A DNA stretch of 64,000 bases, taken from Thioalkalivibrio sp. ALJ7 (GTDB lineage Bacteria > Pseudomonadota > Gammaproteobacteria > Ectothiorhodospirales > Ectothiorhodospiraceae). Of the stretch, positions 44,597 through 54,204 are shown in pieces (within the stretch, counting starts at the first letter, position 1; every line of letters starts with the position of its first letter). The notes under the pieces are model-generated. The model was not told where the DNA came from and ran no database searches. It worked only from the letters and a program-made list of their open reading frames with translations. The translations under genes were made by a program, and so were the position numbers. The stretch spans positions 182,436 through 246,435 of the forward strand of contig NZ_AQXQ01000009.1 of NCBI RefSeq assembly GCF_000376865.1, given 5' to 3'.

Positions 44597-45130
44597 TCAC
44601 GCCGTACATTCCTCCAGGAGCCGCGCATACAGGTCGCGATCCTGTTCCGTGTGGAGCACGAACCGGATATGGCCGACTGCGTCCAGTCTTGGCGTGGCGT
44701 CCAGAACGGTCTGGATTGCGATTCGGGCGGCGTCTTCCAGTGGATAACCGAATGCCCCGGTCGACAGTGCTGGGAAGGCAACGCTGTAGATTCCGGCCTC
44801 CTCGGCTCGGGTCAGGGCATTGCGATAGCAGGCACCGAGTAGGCGACCGGCCGGCTCATCGTGCCCGTAGACCGGTCCCAGACAGTGGATGACGAAGCGG
44901 TTGGGCAGGTGGTGGCCTCCGGTCAGTACGGCCTGGCCGGGTTCGATCGGGGCCAGTGGCTGGCCCTCGCGTTCCAAACCGGGGCCGGCGGCGCGGTGGA
45001 TGGCGCCCGCGACCCCGCCTCCGGGGCGCAGCCAGGCATTCGCGGCATTGACTACGGCGTCCATGTCGCGCTGTGCGGCGATGTCGCCGGTGACACATTC
45101 GATGGTGGTGCCGTGGATGTCGACGCGCAT
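44597..45130 (-). CDS. ymdB: Macrodomain protein (O-acetyl-ADP-ribose deacetylase-like)
   Basis: A 177-residue macrodomain. Motifs: VTGDIAAQRDMDAVVNAAN (ADP-ribose adenine site), GGGVAGAIHRAAG, HCLGPVYG and VAFPALSTGAFGYP. It removes ADP-ribose or deacetylates O-acetyl-ADP-ribose. The ATG 45130 is preceded by AAGGGAGAGG, which sits between the start and the MITE end at 45145, so the MITE lies directly upstream of the gene. Confidence 0.88.
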   Translation of the reverse strand: MRVDIHGTTIECVTGDIAAQRDMDAVVNAANAWLRPGGGVAGAIHRAAGPGLEREGQPLAPIEPGQAVLTGGHHLPNRFVIHCLGPVYGHDEPAGRLLGACYRNALTRAEEAGIYSVAFPALSTGAFGYPLEDAARIAIQTVLDATPRLDAVGHIRFVLHTEQDRDLYARLLEECTA

Positions 45131-45144
45131 GGGCCTCTCCCTTG

Positions 45145-45454
45145 GGAAACGCTGATTAATGTGCACGCTCGCGCTCGAGTCGCTTTTGCGTGCGAACAAG
45201 GCGCGGTGACTGCGGTGCAGTCATTCTGCACAAAGGAACCGCAACGCCGTTTCCCGCGCCCGTTTTTGATAACAACGGGCGGCCGAGCCCCTGCTCTCAA
45301 TAGGTTGTGGGGTTGGTACCCCAGGTTCCCCGATCCTGCGTTGCGCCCCAATCCATCAAAAACGGGCGGGTAGAACCACTATCCGCTGCGCGACGCGCCT
45401 TGCCTCGGAAAACCTGGGGTGCCAACGCGAGCGTGTACATTAATCAGCGTTTCC
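45145..45454. mobile_element. 310-bp MITE with IS5-like ends
   Basis: Perfectly placed inverted repeats of 29 bases (45145-45173 and 45426-45454, one mismatch) begin GGAAACGCTGATTAATGT. The element is flanked by CTTG (45141-45144 and 45455-45458), a 4-bp target duplication. Internal inverted segments (CCCGTTTTTGAT near 45257 and ATCAAAAACGGG near 45355) allow an extended hairpin. No coding sequence is convincing inside. The ends resemble the trxC element at 19013 and 20005. It separates the macrodomain gene from upstream sequence. Confidence 0.8.
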
Positions 45455-45512
45455 CTTGGGTCGCTGGCCGTACTCCCAAGCATAGGGAAGCGCTTGGATC
45501 TCGGAAACCGGG

Positions 45513-46505
45513 TTAGCCGATACGGTCGCGTACCTCCGCAGTCAGCTCTAGCGAGCGCCTGCGATCGGCGTGATCGAAGGTGGAGGTGGTGATGATCAGC
45601 TCGTCGGCGGCCGTCTGCTCGAGAAAGTCGCGGATCTCGCGTTCCACGGTGTCAGGAGCGCCGATCGCGGAGCAGGCCATGGTCTGTTCGACGATGGCCC
45701 GCTCTGCGCGATCCAGCTGCTCCCGGTATTCCCGAATCGGGGGCTGGATCGGCTCCGGGCGCCCACGACGGAGACTCACGAAGGCCTGCTCCATGGAGCT
45801 TGCAAGGGTGCGGGCCTCGGCGTCGGTCTCTGCGGCATACACGTTGTATCCCACCATGGCGTAGGGTTGTGCCAGGTAGGAAGAGGGGCGGAACTGGCTG
45901 CGATAAAGCTCCAGCGCAGACATGAGTTGGCCTGGCGCGAAATGAGAGGCGAACGCGTAGGGCAGACCCAGTTGGGCTGCGAGTTGCGCTCCGAACAGGC
46001 TGGATCCGAGTATCCATATGGGCACTTTCTGGCCCGCCCCAGGGATGGCGTGAATGACCTGGTTCGGCTGTGGCTCGTCGAAGTAGGTCAAGAGCTCGGC
46101 GACATCGCGGGGGAACTGGTCGGGGTCGATGTCGGGTGCGCGGCGCAGGGCACGTGCCGTGGTCGGGTCGGTTCCCGGTGCCCGGCCCAAACCCAGATCA
46201 ATGCGCCCCGGATAGAGGGCGTTGAGGGTACCGAACTGCTCGGCCACGATCAGCGGGGCGTGGTTGGGAAGCATGATCCCGCCGGCACCGACCCGAATGC
46301 GCTGCGTCGCCGCGGCCACCTGGCCAATCACGACGGCGGTGGCCGCACTGGCGATACCGGGCATGTTGTGGTGTTCCGCCAGCCAGTAGCGATGGAAGCC
46401 CAGTGTCTCGGCATGCTGGGCCAGATCCAGGGTGTTGTGGAGCGCTTGCGTGGCGTCGCCCCCGGCGGTGATCGGGGCGAGGTCGAGTACGGAGAATGCG
46501 GTCAT
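45513..46505 (-). CDS. LLM-class (luciferase-like) flavin-dependent monooxygenase
   Basis: A 330-residue protein of the bacterial-luciferase fold, MsnO8/YhbW-like branch. Motifs: [54 protein letters not shown] and [15 protein letters not shown]. It should use reduced FMN (F420 relatives are another branch) to oxidise an unknown substrate. No partner reductase is adjacent. Start ATG 46505. Confidence 0.9.
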   Translation of the reverse strand: MTAFSVLDLAPITAGGDATQALHNTLDLAQHAETLGFHRYWLAEHHNMPGIASAATAVVIGQVAAATQRIRVGAGGIMLPNHAPLIVAEQFGTLNALYPGRIDLGLGRAPGTDPTTARALRRAPDIDPDQFPRDVAELLTYFDEPQPNQVIHAIPGAGQKVPIWILGSSLFGAQLAAQLGLPYAFASHFAPGQLMSALELYRSQFRPSSYLAQPYAMVGYNVYAAETDAEARTLASSMEQAFVSLRRGRPEPIQPPIREYREQLDRAERAIVEQTMACSAIGAPDTVEREIRDFLEQTAADELIITTSTFDHADRRRSLELTAEVRDRIG

Positions 46506-46596
46506 GGTCCGAATTGTACCGATGTGGCAGGTGGCCGCAGACCTCGTCAGTCATGGCGGGGTCTATAGTCAAGAAAGGCTTTGCGGAGGGCATGCC

Positions 46597-47070
46597 ATGG
46601 GTATTTCGAGGACCTTGAGCGATTTTCTGGACCAGCATGCGGTGACCTATCAGGTGGTGCATCACCCGCACTCCGATTCCGCCAGCCGCTCGGCCGAGGC
46701 GGCCCATATACCGGGTGATGCCGTGGCCAAGGCCGTGCTCCTTGTGGAGGAGGACACGCAATATCGACTGGCCGTTGTGCCAGCTACACGCCGCGTGAAG
46801 CTGGGCCAGTTGCACCGCCTGCTCGGCGACCACGTGGGCCTGGCCACCGAGGACGAGGTTGCCAGTGTCTTTGCGGATTGCGAGCGTGGTGCTATCCCTG
46901 CGTTGGGTCCGGCCTACGGGTTGGAAACGCTGGTGGATGACACCTTGCTGGAGCAGCATGACGTGTATTTCGAGGCCGGCGACCATGAGTCTCTGGTGCA
47001 CTTGGGCGAAGGGGACTTCCTGTTCCTTCTGGGTCAGCCCCGGCGCGGCCAGTTCAGCGCTCACGTCTGA
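46597..47070 (+). CDS. YbaK/EbsC-family aminoacyl-tRNA deacylase
   Basis: A 157-residue YbaK/ProX-like editing domain, which removes wrongly attached amino acids (such as Cys or Ala from tRNA-Pro). Motifs include VAKAVLLVEEDTQYRLAVVPATRRV, with the conserved Lys in AKAV, and GAIPALGPAYGL. Start ATG 46597 follows GGAGGG. Longer upstream frame has no family signal. It is divergent from the LLM gene. Confidence 0.88.
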   Translation: MGISRTLSDFLDQHAVTYQVVHHPHSDSASRSAEAAHIPGDAVAKAVLLVEEDTQYRLAVVPATRRVKLGQLHRLLGDHVGLATEDEVASVFADCERGAIPALGPAYGLETLVDDTLLEQHDVYFEAGDHESLVHLGEGDFLFLLGQPRRGQFSAHV

Positions 47071-47502
47071 TCGCCAGGGACCGATGCTGTTATCCTAGAG
47101 AGCTTCCGTTGTAAAGGACGAGTGGTCCCCAGGTAGGGCTGTACGCGTGTTGGGGAGAGCCTGTTCTGCCCTGTTTTTCCCGCGCGCGTAGTCGGCCTTG
47201 CGGCCACGAATTTCTCATGTGTCGCGACCCTCCCATGAGGGTCCACGCGTCAGTGTGATGCATGCCGAATGGCGTGATTGCCCTGACAGGGGCCACATTT
47301 GGCCGCTGAAATGTGTGGCGTCGGGAATGATTGGCGGGGTTCGACCCGTCACATGTGAGGGTGCTGCCTAGGGGAATGCAGGATTCCGGACCCGTGATCG
47401 GGATATGGGTTCGTAGTGCCAACCTACGGAGTCGTAATCGGTTAGCCAGGAGGTTCATCGTTGGGGGCGGCACGGGAGATCCCGCAGCTGCACGGAGGCA
47501 CT
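47071..47502. other. Intergenic region upstream of membrane diguanylate cyclase
   Basis: About 430 bases without a gene. It includes a GACCCTC-CCAT-GAGGGTC hairpin (47226-47243) without a T-run, so not a clear terminator. I looked for a c-di-GMP riboswitch, because a GGDEF gene follows, and did not find its conserved core. Presumably holds the promoter of the GGDEF gene. Confidence 0.4.
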
Positions 47503-48552
47503 ATGGAATTTGGCCGTACACCAGAGGAGATCGAGGAAAGCCGCCGGGCCCTGTTGGTCATGTTGTTCGCCAGCGCGGGCTCCATGATTCTGGTGGTATT
47601 TGGATTCCTTTCGCTATCCGAGGGTCGGCATGGCCTGGCGCTGGTGTTGCTGTTAAATGCCGTACTGTGCCTGAGCCTGTTCTTGTACAACCGCCTGACC
47701 CGGGCGCATGCCCGGGAGGTCAGTTACTTTTTTGCTGCACAGGCATTCGTCCTGGCCTTGTATCTGATTCTGGGCGGGGGCGTTGATGGGTCCGGCGTGT
47801 TCTTTGCGTTCCCGGTCACGGTCATTATGGTCATGGCGGGGTTTACCAGCGTCCGTCTGGCGGTGTTCTTTTGCGCGCTCCTGGTAGGCACGGCCGCTGT
47901 CGGGCTGTATGGACCGTTTCCAGCCGTTTACGACTACGAGTCGGTGCAGAAGTCGCGCTTGCTCGTCGGGCTTTCCGCGCTCTGCCTGATGGCGATCCTC
48001 GCGGAGTGGATGCGCGTTCGGTCATACATGGCGATTACCAGTACCCACGATCAACTCAGTGTGGATGCGCGGCATGATCCCTTGACCGGTCTCCTGAATC
48101 GTCGTGGGCTGGAGGAGGCGATCGGAAGCATGGGGGAGGAGGCGTTCCCCGCAGCACTGGCCCTCCTGGATCTGGATCATTTCAAGCAGGTGAACGATCG
48201 CTATGGGCATGATGTGGGCGACCAGGTTATCCGGGCCGTTGCCGACCATTTGCGGCGTCATTTGAAGGGCCGGGACCTCGTGTGTCGCTGGGGCGGTGAG
48301 GAGTTTCTGATCGTGTTGACCGATACACAATGTGCGACGGCTCGGGAGGTTGTCGAGGCGATCCGCGAGAACCTGTCTCGGACACCACAGAAGCTCGGGG
48401 GCAGCGAGCATCACTTGTCATTCAGTGGGGGGCTGACGCGTTTCAATGATCCCAGTCATCTCGACAGTGCCCTGCATGAAGCCGACCAGCAGCTTTATCG
48501 AGCCAAGCAGCAGGGCCGCAACCGCGTATTGTGGCGGACTGAGCCGGGTTAA
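47503..48552 (+). CDS. Membrane-anchored GGDEF diguanylate cyclase
   Basis: A 349-residue protein: about six hydrophobic helices (residues 18-180) in a MASE-like sensor, then GGDEF (about 190-345). The active site is WGGEEFLIVL. The I-site position reads KGRD rather than RxxD, so product inhibition is probably weak or absent. ATG 47503 follows GGAGG with 4 bases between; an upstream frame extension is not used. It is followed by the cytosine deaminase gene after 15 bases, which may share its transcript. Confidence 0.92.
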   Translation: MEFGRTPEEIEESRRALLVMLFASAGSMILVVFGFLSLSEGRHGLALVLLLNAVLCLSLFLYNRLTRAHAREVSYFFAAQAFVLALYLILGGGVDGSGVFFAFPVTVIMVMAGFTSVRLAVFFCALLVGTAAVGLYGPFPAVYDYESVQKSRLLVGLSALCLMAILAEWMRVRSYMAITSTHDQLSVDARHDPLTGLLNRRGLEEAIGSMGEEAFPAALALLDLDHFKQVNDRYGHDVGDQVIRAVADHLRRHLKGRDLVCRWGGEEFLIVLTDTQCATAREVVEAIRENLSRTPQKLGGSEHHLSFSGGLTRFNDPSHLDSALHEADQQLYRAKQQGRNRVLWRTEPG

Positions 48553-48567
48553 ACAGGGAAGCTCCGA

Positions 48568-49011
48568 ATGATGATGGATCCATTTCTGGAACAGGCGTTG
48601 GATGAGGCTCGGGCCGGTCTGGGGGAGGAAGGGATCCCGATTGGCTCGGTGCTGGTGCACCAGGGTACGGTACTTGGCCGCGGGCACAATCGGCGGGTCC
48701 AGCAGGGGAGTGCGATCCTGCACGCGGAGATGGACGCGCTGGAGAACGCCGGGCGGCAGCCCGCCCAGGTCTATCGCGAGTGCACGCTTTACACCACGTT
48801 ATCGCCCTGCGCGATGTGCAGTGGGGCGATCGTCCTGTACGGCATCCCGCGGGTGGTGATTGGCGAGAACGCGTCGTTCATGGGCGAGGAGGACTGGCTG
48901 CGTGGCCACGGGATCCAGGTGGATGTCGTGCAGGACCCGGCGTGCCGGGCGCTGATGCAGAATTTCATCGAAACCTACCCGGAGTTGTGGCACGAGGACA
49001 TCGGCCACTGA
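48568..49011 (+). CDS. Cytosine deaminase, yeast Fcy1-like type
   Basis: A 147-residue zinc deaminase. The zinc ligands are His52 in LHAEMDALE and Cys81/Cys84 in SPCAMC. The whole length resembles yeast cytosine deaminase Fcy1: VLGRGHNRR, YTTLSPC, GAIVLYGIPRVVIGEN and the final ELWHEDIG. So cytosine to uracil (pyrimidine salvage) is more likely than tRNA editing (TadA is unlike this). AGGGAAG precedes ATG 48568. Together with the Aah1-like gene at 29085, it gives two yeast-type base deaminases. Confidence 0.87.
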   Translation: MMMDPFLEQALDEARAGLGEEGIPIGSVLVHQGTVLGRGHNRRVQQGSAILHAEMDALENAGRQPAQVYRECTLYTTLSPCAMCSGAIVLYGIPRVVIGENASFMGEEDWLRGHGIQVDVVQDPACRALMQNFIETYPELWHEDIGH

Positions 49012-49045
49012 GGCACCGCTTTAAGGGTGCCCGCGGTCGGCGTGG

Positions 49046-50119
49046 CTAGGGGTTTTCCCTGGGAGGCGCATCGGCGTAGGGGTAATCGCTGGCTTCGAGG
49101 TTCTCCTGGAAGGTCTCCAGGCGCTCCACGGCCAGATCCGTGCGGTTGAACTGCGCGATATGGAACAGGGCATCGCCTTCGTTGATTAGCGGCAGGTTGA
49201 GCTCGCCAATGATGATGCCGGAGGCCGGCGCCAGGATCTCGGTCTCGGTCTCGCCGAAGGGGTCGGAGATGATGGCCAGGCGGGTCTGATCGCGGACCAC
49301 GCGGTCGCCTTGTCGCACGAAGGTGCGCAGGATGCCGCTTTGCGGCGCCCGTACCCACCCGCTGGTGCGGGCCATGATGGGCTCCTTGCGGGCGCGTCGC
49401 CGCACGGCGGGAAGCATTTCCAGCTGGCGCATCACTTCGATGATGCCGTGCACCCCGCCCCGAATCGAGAGCTCGTCGAAGCGCAGGGCCTCGCCGGCCT
49501 CGTAGAGCAGGATCGGGACCTGGCGTTCCGCGGCGGCCTCGCGCAGGGAGCCATCTCGCAGGGCCGAGTTGAGGATCACCGGCGCACCGAAGGCCCGGGC
49601 CAGATCGAGCGTTTCCGGGTGGTCGAGGTTGGCGCGGATCTGGGGGAGGTTGGAGCGGTGGATAGCGCCGGTGTGGAGGTCGATCCCGTGGGTGCTGCGC
49701 TGGACGATTTCGCGCATGAATAGCCGGGCCACGCGGGCGCCTAGCGAGCCCTTCTGCGATCCTGGGAAACAGCGGTTCAGGTCACGCCGGTCGGGCAGGT
49801 AACGGCTCTGGTTGATGAAGCCGTGCATATTGACCACCGGTACCGCGAGCAATGTGCCCTTCATGCGGCGCAGCGCAGGTACCTTGAGCAGCCGCCGGAT
49901 GATCTCGACCCCGTTGATCTCGTCGCCGTGGATCGCGGCACTGACGAACAGCACCGGACCCTTGCGGCGTCCGCACAGCACCTGCACCGGCATATTGGTG
50001 GGGGTGTGGGTATAGAGGGCCCCCAGCTCGAGTTCCACCGTGCGGCGTTCGCCGGGGCGTACGGTCGTGCTGCCGATGGTGATCGGGTTGTTGCGTAGAG
50101 CGCGGGGTGTTCCGGGCAT
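49046..50119 (-). CDS. AstE/AspA-like zinc deacylase (succinylglutamate desuccinylase family)
   Basis: A 357-residue zinc peptidase-like protein. Motifs: SAAIHGDEINGVEII (metal His and Glu), DLNRCFPG, HGIDLHTGAI (third ligand) and LYEAGEALRFDE. The C-terminus has a biotinyl-lipoyl-like barrel segment (GWVRAPQSGILRTFVRQGDRV... ILAPASGIIIGE). It probably hydrolyses an N-acyl amino acid or glutamyl bond. It lies downstream of rimK in the same direction (73-base gap), so its substrate may be linked to poly-glutamate tails. TTG 50137 is an alternative start. Confidence 0.82.
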   Translation of the reverse strand: MPGTPRALRNNPITIGSTTVRPGERRTVELELGALYTHTPTNMPVQVLCGRRKGPVLFVSAAIHGDEINGVEIIRRLLKVPALRRMKGTLLAVPVVNMHGFINQSRYLPDRRDLNRCFPGSQKGSLGARVARLFMREIVQRSTHGIDLHTGAIHRSNLPQIRANLDHPETLDLARAFGAPVILNSALRDGSLREAAAERQVPILLYEAGEALRFDELSIRGGVHGIIEVMRQLEMLPAVRRRARKEPIMARTSGWVRAPQSGILRTFVRQGDRVVRDQTRLAIISDPFGETETEILAPASGIIIGELNLPLINEGDALFHIAQFNRTDLAVERLETFQENLEASDYPYADAPPRENP

Positions 50120-50192
50120 TAGTGCTTCTCGCAACAAGTTGGGAGACCTCGGACCGTCGCCAAGGGTCGGCGGAGAGGGTGTGTCCGGATCA

Positions 50193-51098
50193 TTAGCCGC
50201 TGCCCTTGGTCTTGGTGCGGTTGGGCTTGCCGTTCTTCTCGATGAATTCGATGATCATGCTGGCCACATCCTTGCCCGAGGCGTTCTCGATGCCTTCCAG
50301 ACCGGGGGACGAGTTCACCTCCATTACCACCGCCCCATGGTTGGAACGCAGCAGGTCCACGCCACAGACATTGAGGCCCATCACTTTGGCGGCGCGCACG
50401 GCCGTGGCACGTTCCTCCGGCGTGATACGACACAGGGTAGCGCTGCCGCCGCGGTGCAGATTGGATCGGAACTCGCCTTCCTTGGCCTGGCGCTTCATTG
50501 AAGCGACCACCTTGTCGCCGATCACGAAGCAGCGGATATCGGAGCCTTTCGCCTCCTTGATGTACTCCTGCACGAGGATGTGCTGCTTGAGACCCATGAA
50601 GGCCTGGATCACGCTCTCGGCGGCCTGCTTGGTCTCGGCCAAAACCACACCCAGGCCCTGGGTGCCCTCCAGCAGTTTGATCACGCAGGGTGCGCCGCCG
50701 ACGGTGGCCAGCAGGTCATCGATGTCATCCGGCGAGTGAGCAAATCCGGTGACCGGGAGCCCGATGCCACGACGCGACAGCAGCTGAAGGCTGCGCAGCT
50801 TGTCGCGTGAGCGGGAGATTGCGACCGACTCGTTCAGGGGGTAGACGTTCATCATTTCGAACTGCCGCAGGATGGCCGTTCCGTAGAACGTGACCGAGGC
50901 GCCGATACGCGGGATCACCGCGTTGAACTGGTCCAGGATGTCGCCTTTGTAGTGGATCTGCGGCTTGTGAGCGGTGATGTTCATGTAGCAGCGCAATGGG
51001 TCCACGACGCGCACCTCGTGGTCGCGTTGTTCGGCGGCCTCGACCAGGCGCCGGGTGGAGTAGAGCTTGCTGTTGCGCGAGAGAATACCGAGTTTCAT
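50193..51098 (-). CDS. rimK: RimK, glutamate ligase modifying ribosomal protein S6
   Basis: A 301-residue ATP-grasp ligase that adds Glu residues to the C-terminus of ribosomal protein S6. Motifs: [51 protein letters not shown] (ATP site) and [15 protein letters not shown] (Mg site). In Pseudomonas RimK is stimulated by c-di-GMP, which fits this window's gene content. It follows rimB by 26 bases. Confidence 0.95.
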   Translation of the reverse strand: MKLGILSRNSKLYSTRRLVEAAEQRDHEVRVVDPLRCYMNITAHKPQIHYKGDILDQFNAVIPRIGASVTFYGTAILRQFEMMNVYPLNESVAISRSRDKLRSLQLLSRRGIGLPVTGFAHSPDDIDDLLATVGGAPCVIKLLEGTQGLGVVLAETKQAAESVIQAFMGLKQHILVQEYIKEAKGSDIRCFVIGDKVVASMKRQAKEGEFRSNLHRGGSATLCRITPEERATAVRAAKVMGLNVCGVDLLRSNHGAVVMEVNSSPGLEGIENASGKDVASMIIEFIEKNGKPNRTKTKGSG

Positions 51099-51124
51099 GC
51101 AGACGCCTGTTGAGCTGAGGAGGG

Positions 51125-51598
51125 TTACGGGTGGTGGCCAGCGACAAACGACGCTTGGGGGTCGACAAGGAAGCGACCGCGCATGGCCTCGCGGCCGAGT
51201 AGCATGCGAAAGAGCATGGTATCGCGGCTGGTCAAGGAGAGTTCAACTGGCAACAAGGTCGATCCGAGCTGCACGCGGGTGGCGATGAAGTAGCGCTCGC
51301 CGGTGTGGCCGCCTGAATCCGTCACGCTGCGGATATCCAATACCGGCGCTTCATGCCAGACCTCGGTCTCGGCGTCGCGCTGGTAAGGATGGATGCCGAA
51401 GCGCACCCATTCACGTCCGTCGCGGGTAAAGGGATCGACCTGGAAGGTATGCAGCGCGGAGCTGCGCGCGCCGGTGTCGACCTTGCACTTGATGGCCGGG
51501 ATGTCGAAATCGGGCAAGCCAACCCATTCGCGCCAGCCGAGGATCGGCCGGTTGCGGGGTTCAGTTTGAGTGGGGTCTAAAGAGGAAGAGCGATCCAC
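51125..51598 (-). CDS. rimB: RimB-like retropepsin-type protease
   Basis: A 157-residue protein of the DUF785/Zn_protease family, retropepsin fold with active-site DTG in [15 protein letters not shown]. In Pseudomonas, RimB trims poly-glutamate added by RimK. GTG 51598 is preceded by GGGAG at 5 bases and is preferred over an upstream GTG. It is first in a three-gene unit with rimK and the AstE-like gene; I see no rimA next to it. Confidence 0.87.
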   Translation of the reverse strand: MDRSSSLDPTQTEPRNRPILGWREWVGLPDFDIPAIKCKVDTGARSSALHTFQVDPFTRDGREWVRFGIHPYQRDAETEVWHEAPVLDIRSVTDSGGHTGERYFIATRVQLGSTLLPVELSLTSRDTMLFRMLLGREAMRGRFLVDPQASFVAGHHP

Positions 51599-51885
51599 GT
51601 GGGCTCCCGGAACGGGTCGAACCCACACTATAACGAATCGCCCGTCCGGTGCTGGGCGTTTACCCGTTCAATCTCCGGCGATTGCCGGGTTGGTCAGGGC
51701 GTCGAGGGCGTTGCTCATGCTGTCGAGGTTGCCGTCACGATTCTCGATCCCGTGGCGCCCATGTTCATGCGACCAGAAGATATGCCCCGATGTCTGGAGC
51801 GGTAGAGGTGGCATGCCGGGCGGGCCGGTAAAGGGTCCGCCCGGTTCTCGGCCAGGCGTGCGACTTCAGCTGACTGCGGCCAGGG

Positions 51886-52389
51886 TTACTGCATCAGGAG
51901 GTACCCTTCGTGCTGCAGCTCGATGATCTCGGCATCGGCCATCGGCACGACGTTGACGAAGCCGTGGATGTCCTTGAGCTCGATGCCGCGCAGGCGGGCG
52001 GAGGCCTCACACATGCGGAATTCGACCGGTCCAGCGTCCGTCAGGGACTTGGCCCGGCGCATCAGCTCCTCGTGCTCGTCGAATTCGTCGCGGGTGAAGT
52101 AGGGCACTTCCTGCCCGTGCAGCACCAGTACGATATGCGCCTCGAACGGATCGGCTTCGTAGACGTTGTTCAGCATGCTCACGCGGTCCAGGACCATCTC
52201 CAGTTCCCGGGCGCTGCTGGTGTACACGTCGTAGACCACCTTGCGGGGTTCATATGGGCGATCCATCTTCTCGGCCGAGCCCCAGGGGAGGTTGTCATCG
52301 GCACTGGCGACCAATGGCATGGCGAGCAGGCTGGCGGCGGCCAGCAGGATCAGCAGCAGGCGGATCAAGGGTCGGTTCTTCCGGTTCAT
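51886..52389 (-). CDS. Exported DsrE-family protein
   Basis: A 167-residue protein with a signal peptide (cut after ASA, about residue 30), then a DsrE/DsrF-like fold: RKVVYDVYTSSARELEMVLD, LNNVYEA, HIVLVLHGQEVPYF and VEFRMCEASARLRG with a single Cys. Periplasmic DsrE-like proteins bind sulfur or other ligands in sulfur-oxidisers. It is located near SohB on the same strand (66-base gap). Confidence 0.82.
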   Translation of the reverse strand: MNRKNRPLIRLLLILLAAASLLAMPLVASADDNLPWGSAEKMDRPYEPRKVVYDVYTSSARELEMVLDRVSMLNNVYEADPFEAHIVLVLHGQEVPYFTRDEFDEHEELMRRAKSLTDAGPVEFRMCEASARLRGIELKDIHGFVNVVPMADAEIIELQHEGYLLMQ

Positions 52390-52455
52390 GGGGGACTCCT
52401 TTTGGTGTGGCTTGTCAGGGTTCGACGTTGCAGCGGCCCGGGGTCTTCCCTCGGG

Positions 52456-53562
52456 TTACATCCGGGTCTCGCCCTGGCTGCGCAGTACACGTTCGAGGAA
52501 GGATTCCATCGCGACGGTGACGCGGCGGCCAAGGGTCTGTGGGCGGTGATACGTGAGCTCGAAAACATCCGCTTCGCGGGTCAGTTCCAGCAGTAGATCG
52601 TCGCTGGTGCGCAGCTCATCGGCCAGGCCCATCTCGCGGGCCTGTTCGCCGTACCAGTGCTCGCCGGTGGCGACCTGTTCAAGGTCCAACTGCGGGCGAT
52701 ACCGGGTCAGGAAAGTCTTGAACAGTTCGTGGGCCTCTTCCAGCTGCTCACGGAATTTCTTGCGGCCCTCGTCGGTGTTTTCGCCGAGCATGGTCAGCGT
52801 GCGCTTGTATTCGCCTGCGGTCAGCAGCTCGATGTCGATATCGTTGCGCGTCAGCCAACGGTGAAAATTGGGGATCTGAGCCACGACGCCGATGGACCCC
52901 AGGACCGCGAACGGGGCTGCCACGATGCGGTGACCGACTGCCGCCATCATGTAGCCGCCGCTGGCGGCCACGCGATCCACCGTCACGGTGAGGTCCATCC
53001 CGGCCTCACGCAGGCGGGCGAGTTGGGCGGCCGCGAGCCCATAGGAGGGGACCAGCCCGCCCGGACTTTCCAGACAGACAATGGCCCGGTCCTGCTCCGG
53101 TCGCGCCATGGTCAGGATGGCGGTGATCTCTTCTCGCAGGCTTTCGACGCTGGAGGCGCGGATATCCCCCTCGAAACGCAGTACGTAAACCCGTGGACGT
53201 TCGGTAGGCGTTTCCATTTCGGGTTGCGCAGTGTCGGGGGCGTCGCGCGTTTGTTCATCGGTCGCTGTGTCCTGTTCGGCGGTGGTCCCCGTGCCTGATG
53301 TCTCGGCACCCTTGCGTGCGAGCTTGCGCGTGGCCCAGTCACGCAGGCGTTCGACGCGCCCGCGGCGGCGCTCCACTGCGCGGCGGACGGTCTTTTCCAT
53401 TCGCTCGAAGCGGTCATTGAGTCGCTTGACGCTCAGGCGATCCGGACGCCGATCGCGCGAACGGGCGACCAGCCCGGCGACGGCGCTCAGCACGATCAGC
53501 ACGGCAATGACCGCCGTGGCAACCTTGGCGAGGAAAAGTCCGTACTCCTGAAGAAATTCCAT
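52456..53562 (-). CDS. sohB: SohB-like signal-peptide-peptidase-family serine protease
   Basis: A 368-residue membrane-anchored S49 peptidase. One helix at residues 8-32, then a charged linker, then the protease with VLRFEGDIRASSVESLREEI, catalytic Ser in DRVAASGGYMMA and catalytic Lys in TAGEYKRTLTMLGEN. It cleaves membrane or secreted proteins in the envelope. ATG 53562 follows AGGA; an upstream in-frame extension is not used. It is divergent from the 53622 gene. Confidence 0.92.
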   Translation of the reverse strand: MEFLQEYGLFLAKVATAVIAVLIVLSAVAGLVARSRDRRPDRLSVKRLNDRFERMEKTVRRAVERRRGRVERLRDWATRKLARKGAETSGTGTTAEQDTATDEQTRDAPDTAQPEMETPTERPRVYVLRFEGDIRASSVESLREEITAILTMARPEQDRAIVCLESPGGLVPSYGLAAAQLARLREAGMDLTVTVDRVAASGGYMMAAVGHRIVAAPFAVLGSIGVVAQIPNFHRWLTRNDIDIELLTAGEYKRTLTMLGENTDEGRKKFREQLEEAHELFKTFLTRYRPQLDLEQVATGEHWYGEQAREMGLADELRTSDDLLLELTREADVFELTYHRPQTLGRRVTVAMESFLERVLRSQGETRM

Positions 53563-53621
53563 TTCATGTCCTGGATTGATGGCGTGGTGAGGCCCGAAGC
53601 CTGTGCGTGCATAATGCCAGC

Positions 53622-54011
53622 ATGAATACCGATACAGTTGAAGACCCTCGTAGTGCGGGACGGTTTCTCGACCGGGAAGGTTCCGCAGTGGGCCCACTGC
53701 CCGAACCGATCATCTATGCCGGATACGCGACCCTGAGTCTGCGCCAGGTGGATGAATGGAACGGGGTACCCAAGGGCACGGCCTTTCGCCTGTTCAAGGC
53801 GCGCAAGGATCAATTGCGCGAGGGGGTGGACTTCTTCTACATCCCGGAAGGCAGTGATCCCGAGTTGACCGAGACCCTGCGGATGGACCGTCGGATCTAC
53901 CCCTCTACCATCCATCTGGTCTTGTTGACTGCCAACGCCTATGCCCGTCTGCGTGAGGAGTGGCACGTGCGAATCCACAACCCAGGATGCGGATGTCCCG
54001 AGGGACACTAG
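53622..54011 (+). CDS. ORF6N/antirepressor-like small protein
   Basis: A 129-residue protein. The centre LRQVDEWNGVPKGTAFRLFKARKDQLREGVDFFYIP, followed by STIHLVLLTANAYARLRE, has the pattern of phage ORF6N/antirepressor-type DNA-binding domains. A C-terminal GCGC motif is present. ATG 53622 is chosen (an ATG at 53607 also in frame). No phage genes are near, so this may be a solitary regulator. It is divergent from sohB. Confidence 0.55.
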   Translation: MNTDTVEDPRSAGRFLDREGSAVGPLPEPIIYAGYATLSLRQVDEWNGVPKGTAFRLFKARKDQLREGVDFFYIPEGSDPELTETLRMDRRIYPSTIHLVLLTANAYARLREEWHVRIHNPGCGCPEGH

Positions 54012-54204
54012 CCAGGCGAGGGTCAATCGACTTGCTCGCGTTCAAGCGGCTTTCGTATGCGTGCAAGCTGTGGCGCCTGCAGGGTCGTCATTCGATCCTC
54101 GACGGTCCCCGATACCGATTGATGCCCCGAACCCATCCGGACCGAGTCGGTACGACAAGCACCGGCCGGACACCGCAACGGGGCTTGAGGAATAGGCTCC
54201 ACCA

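Noticed and set aside
43258..44892. A 544-codon open frame on the plus strand
   Set aside because: It is antisense to the well-supported trpB gene, has no ribosome-binding site and no domain; GC-rich codon use creates long shadow frames.
47071..47502. Possible c-di-GMP riboswitch before the membrane diguanylate cyclase
   Set aside because: The conserved core and tetraloop pattern are absent; only a plain short hairpin is present.
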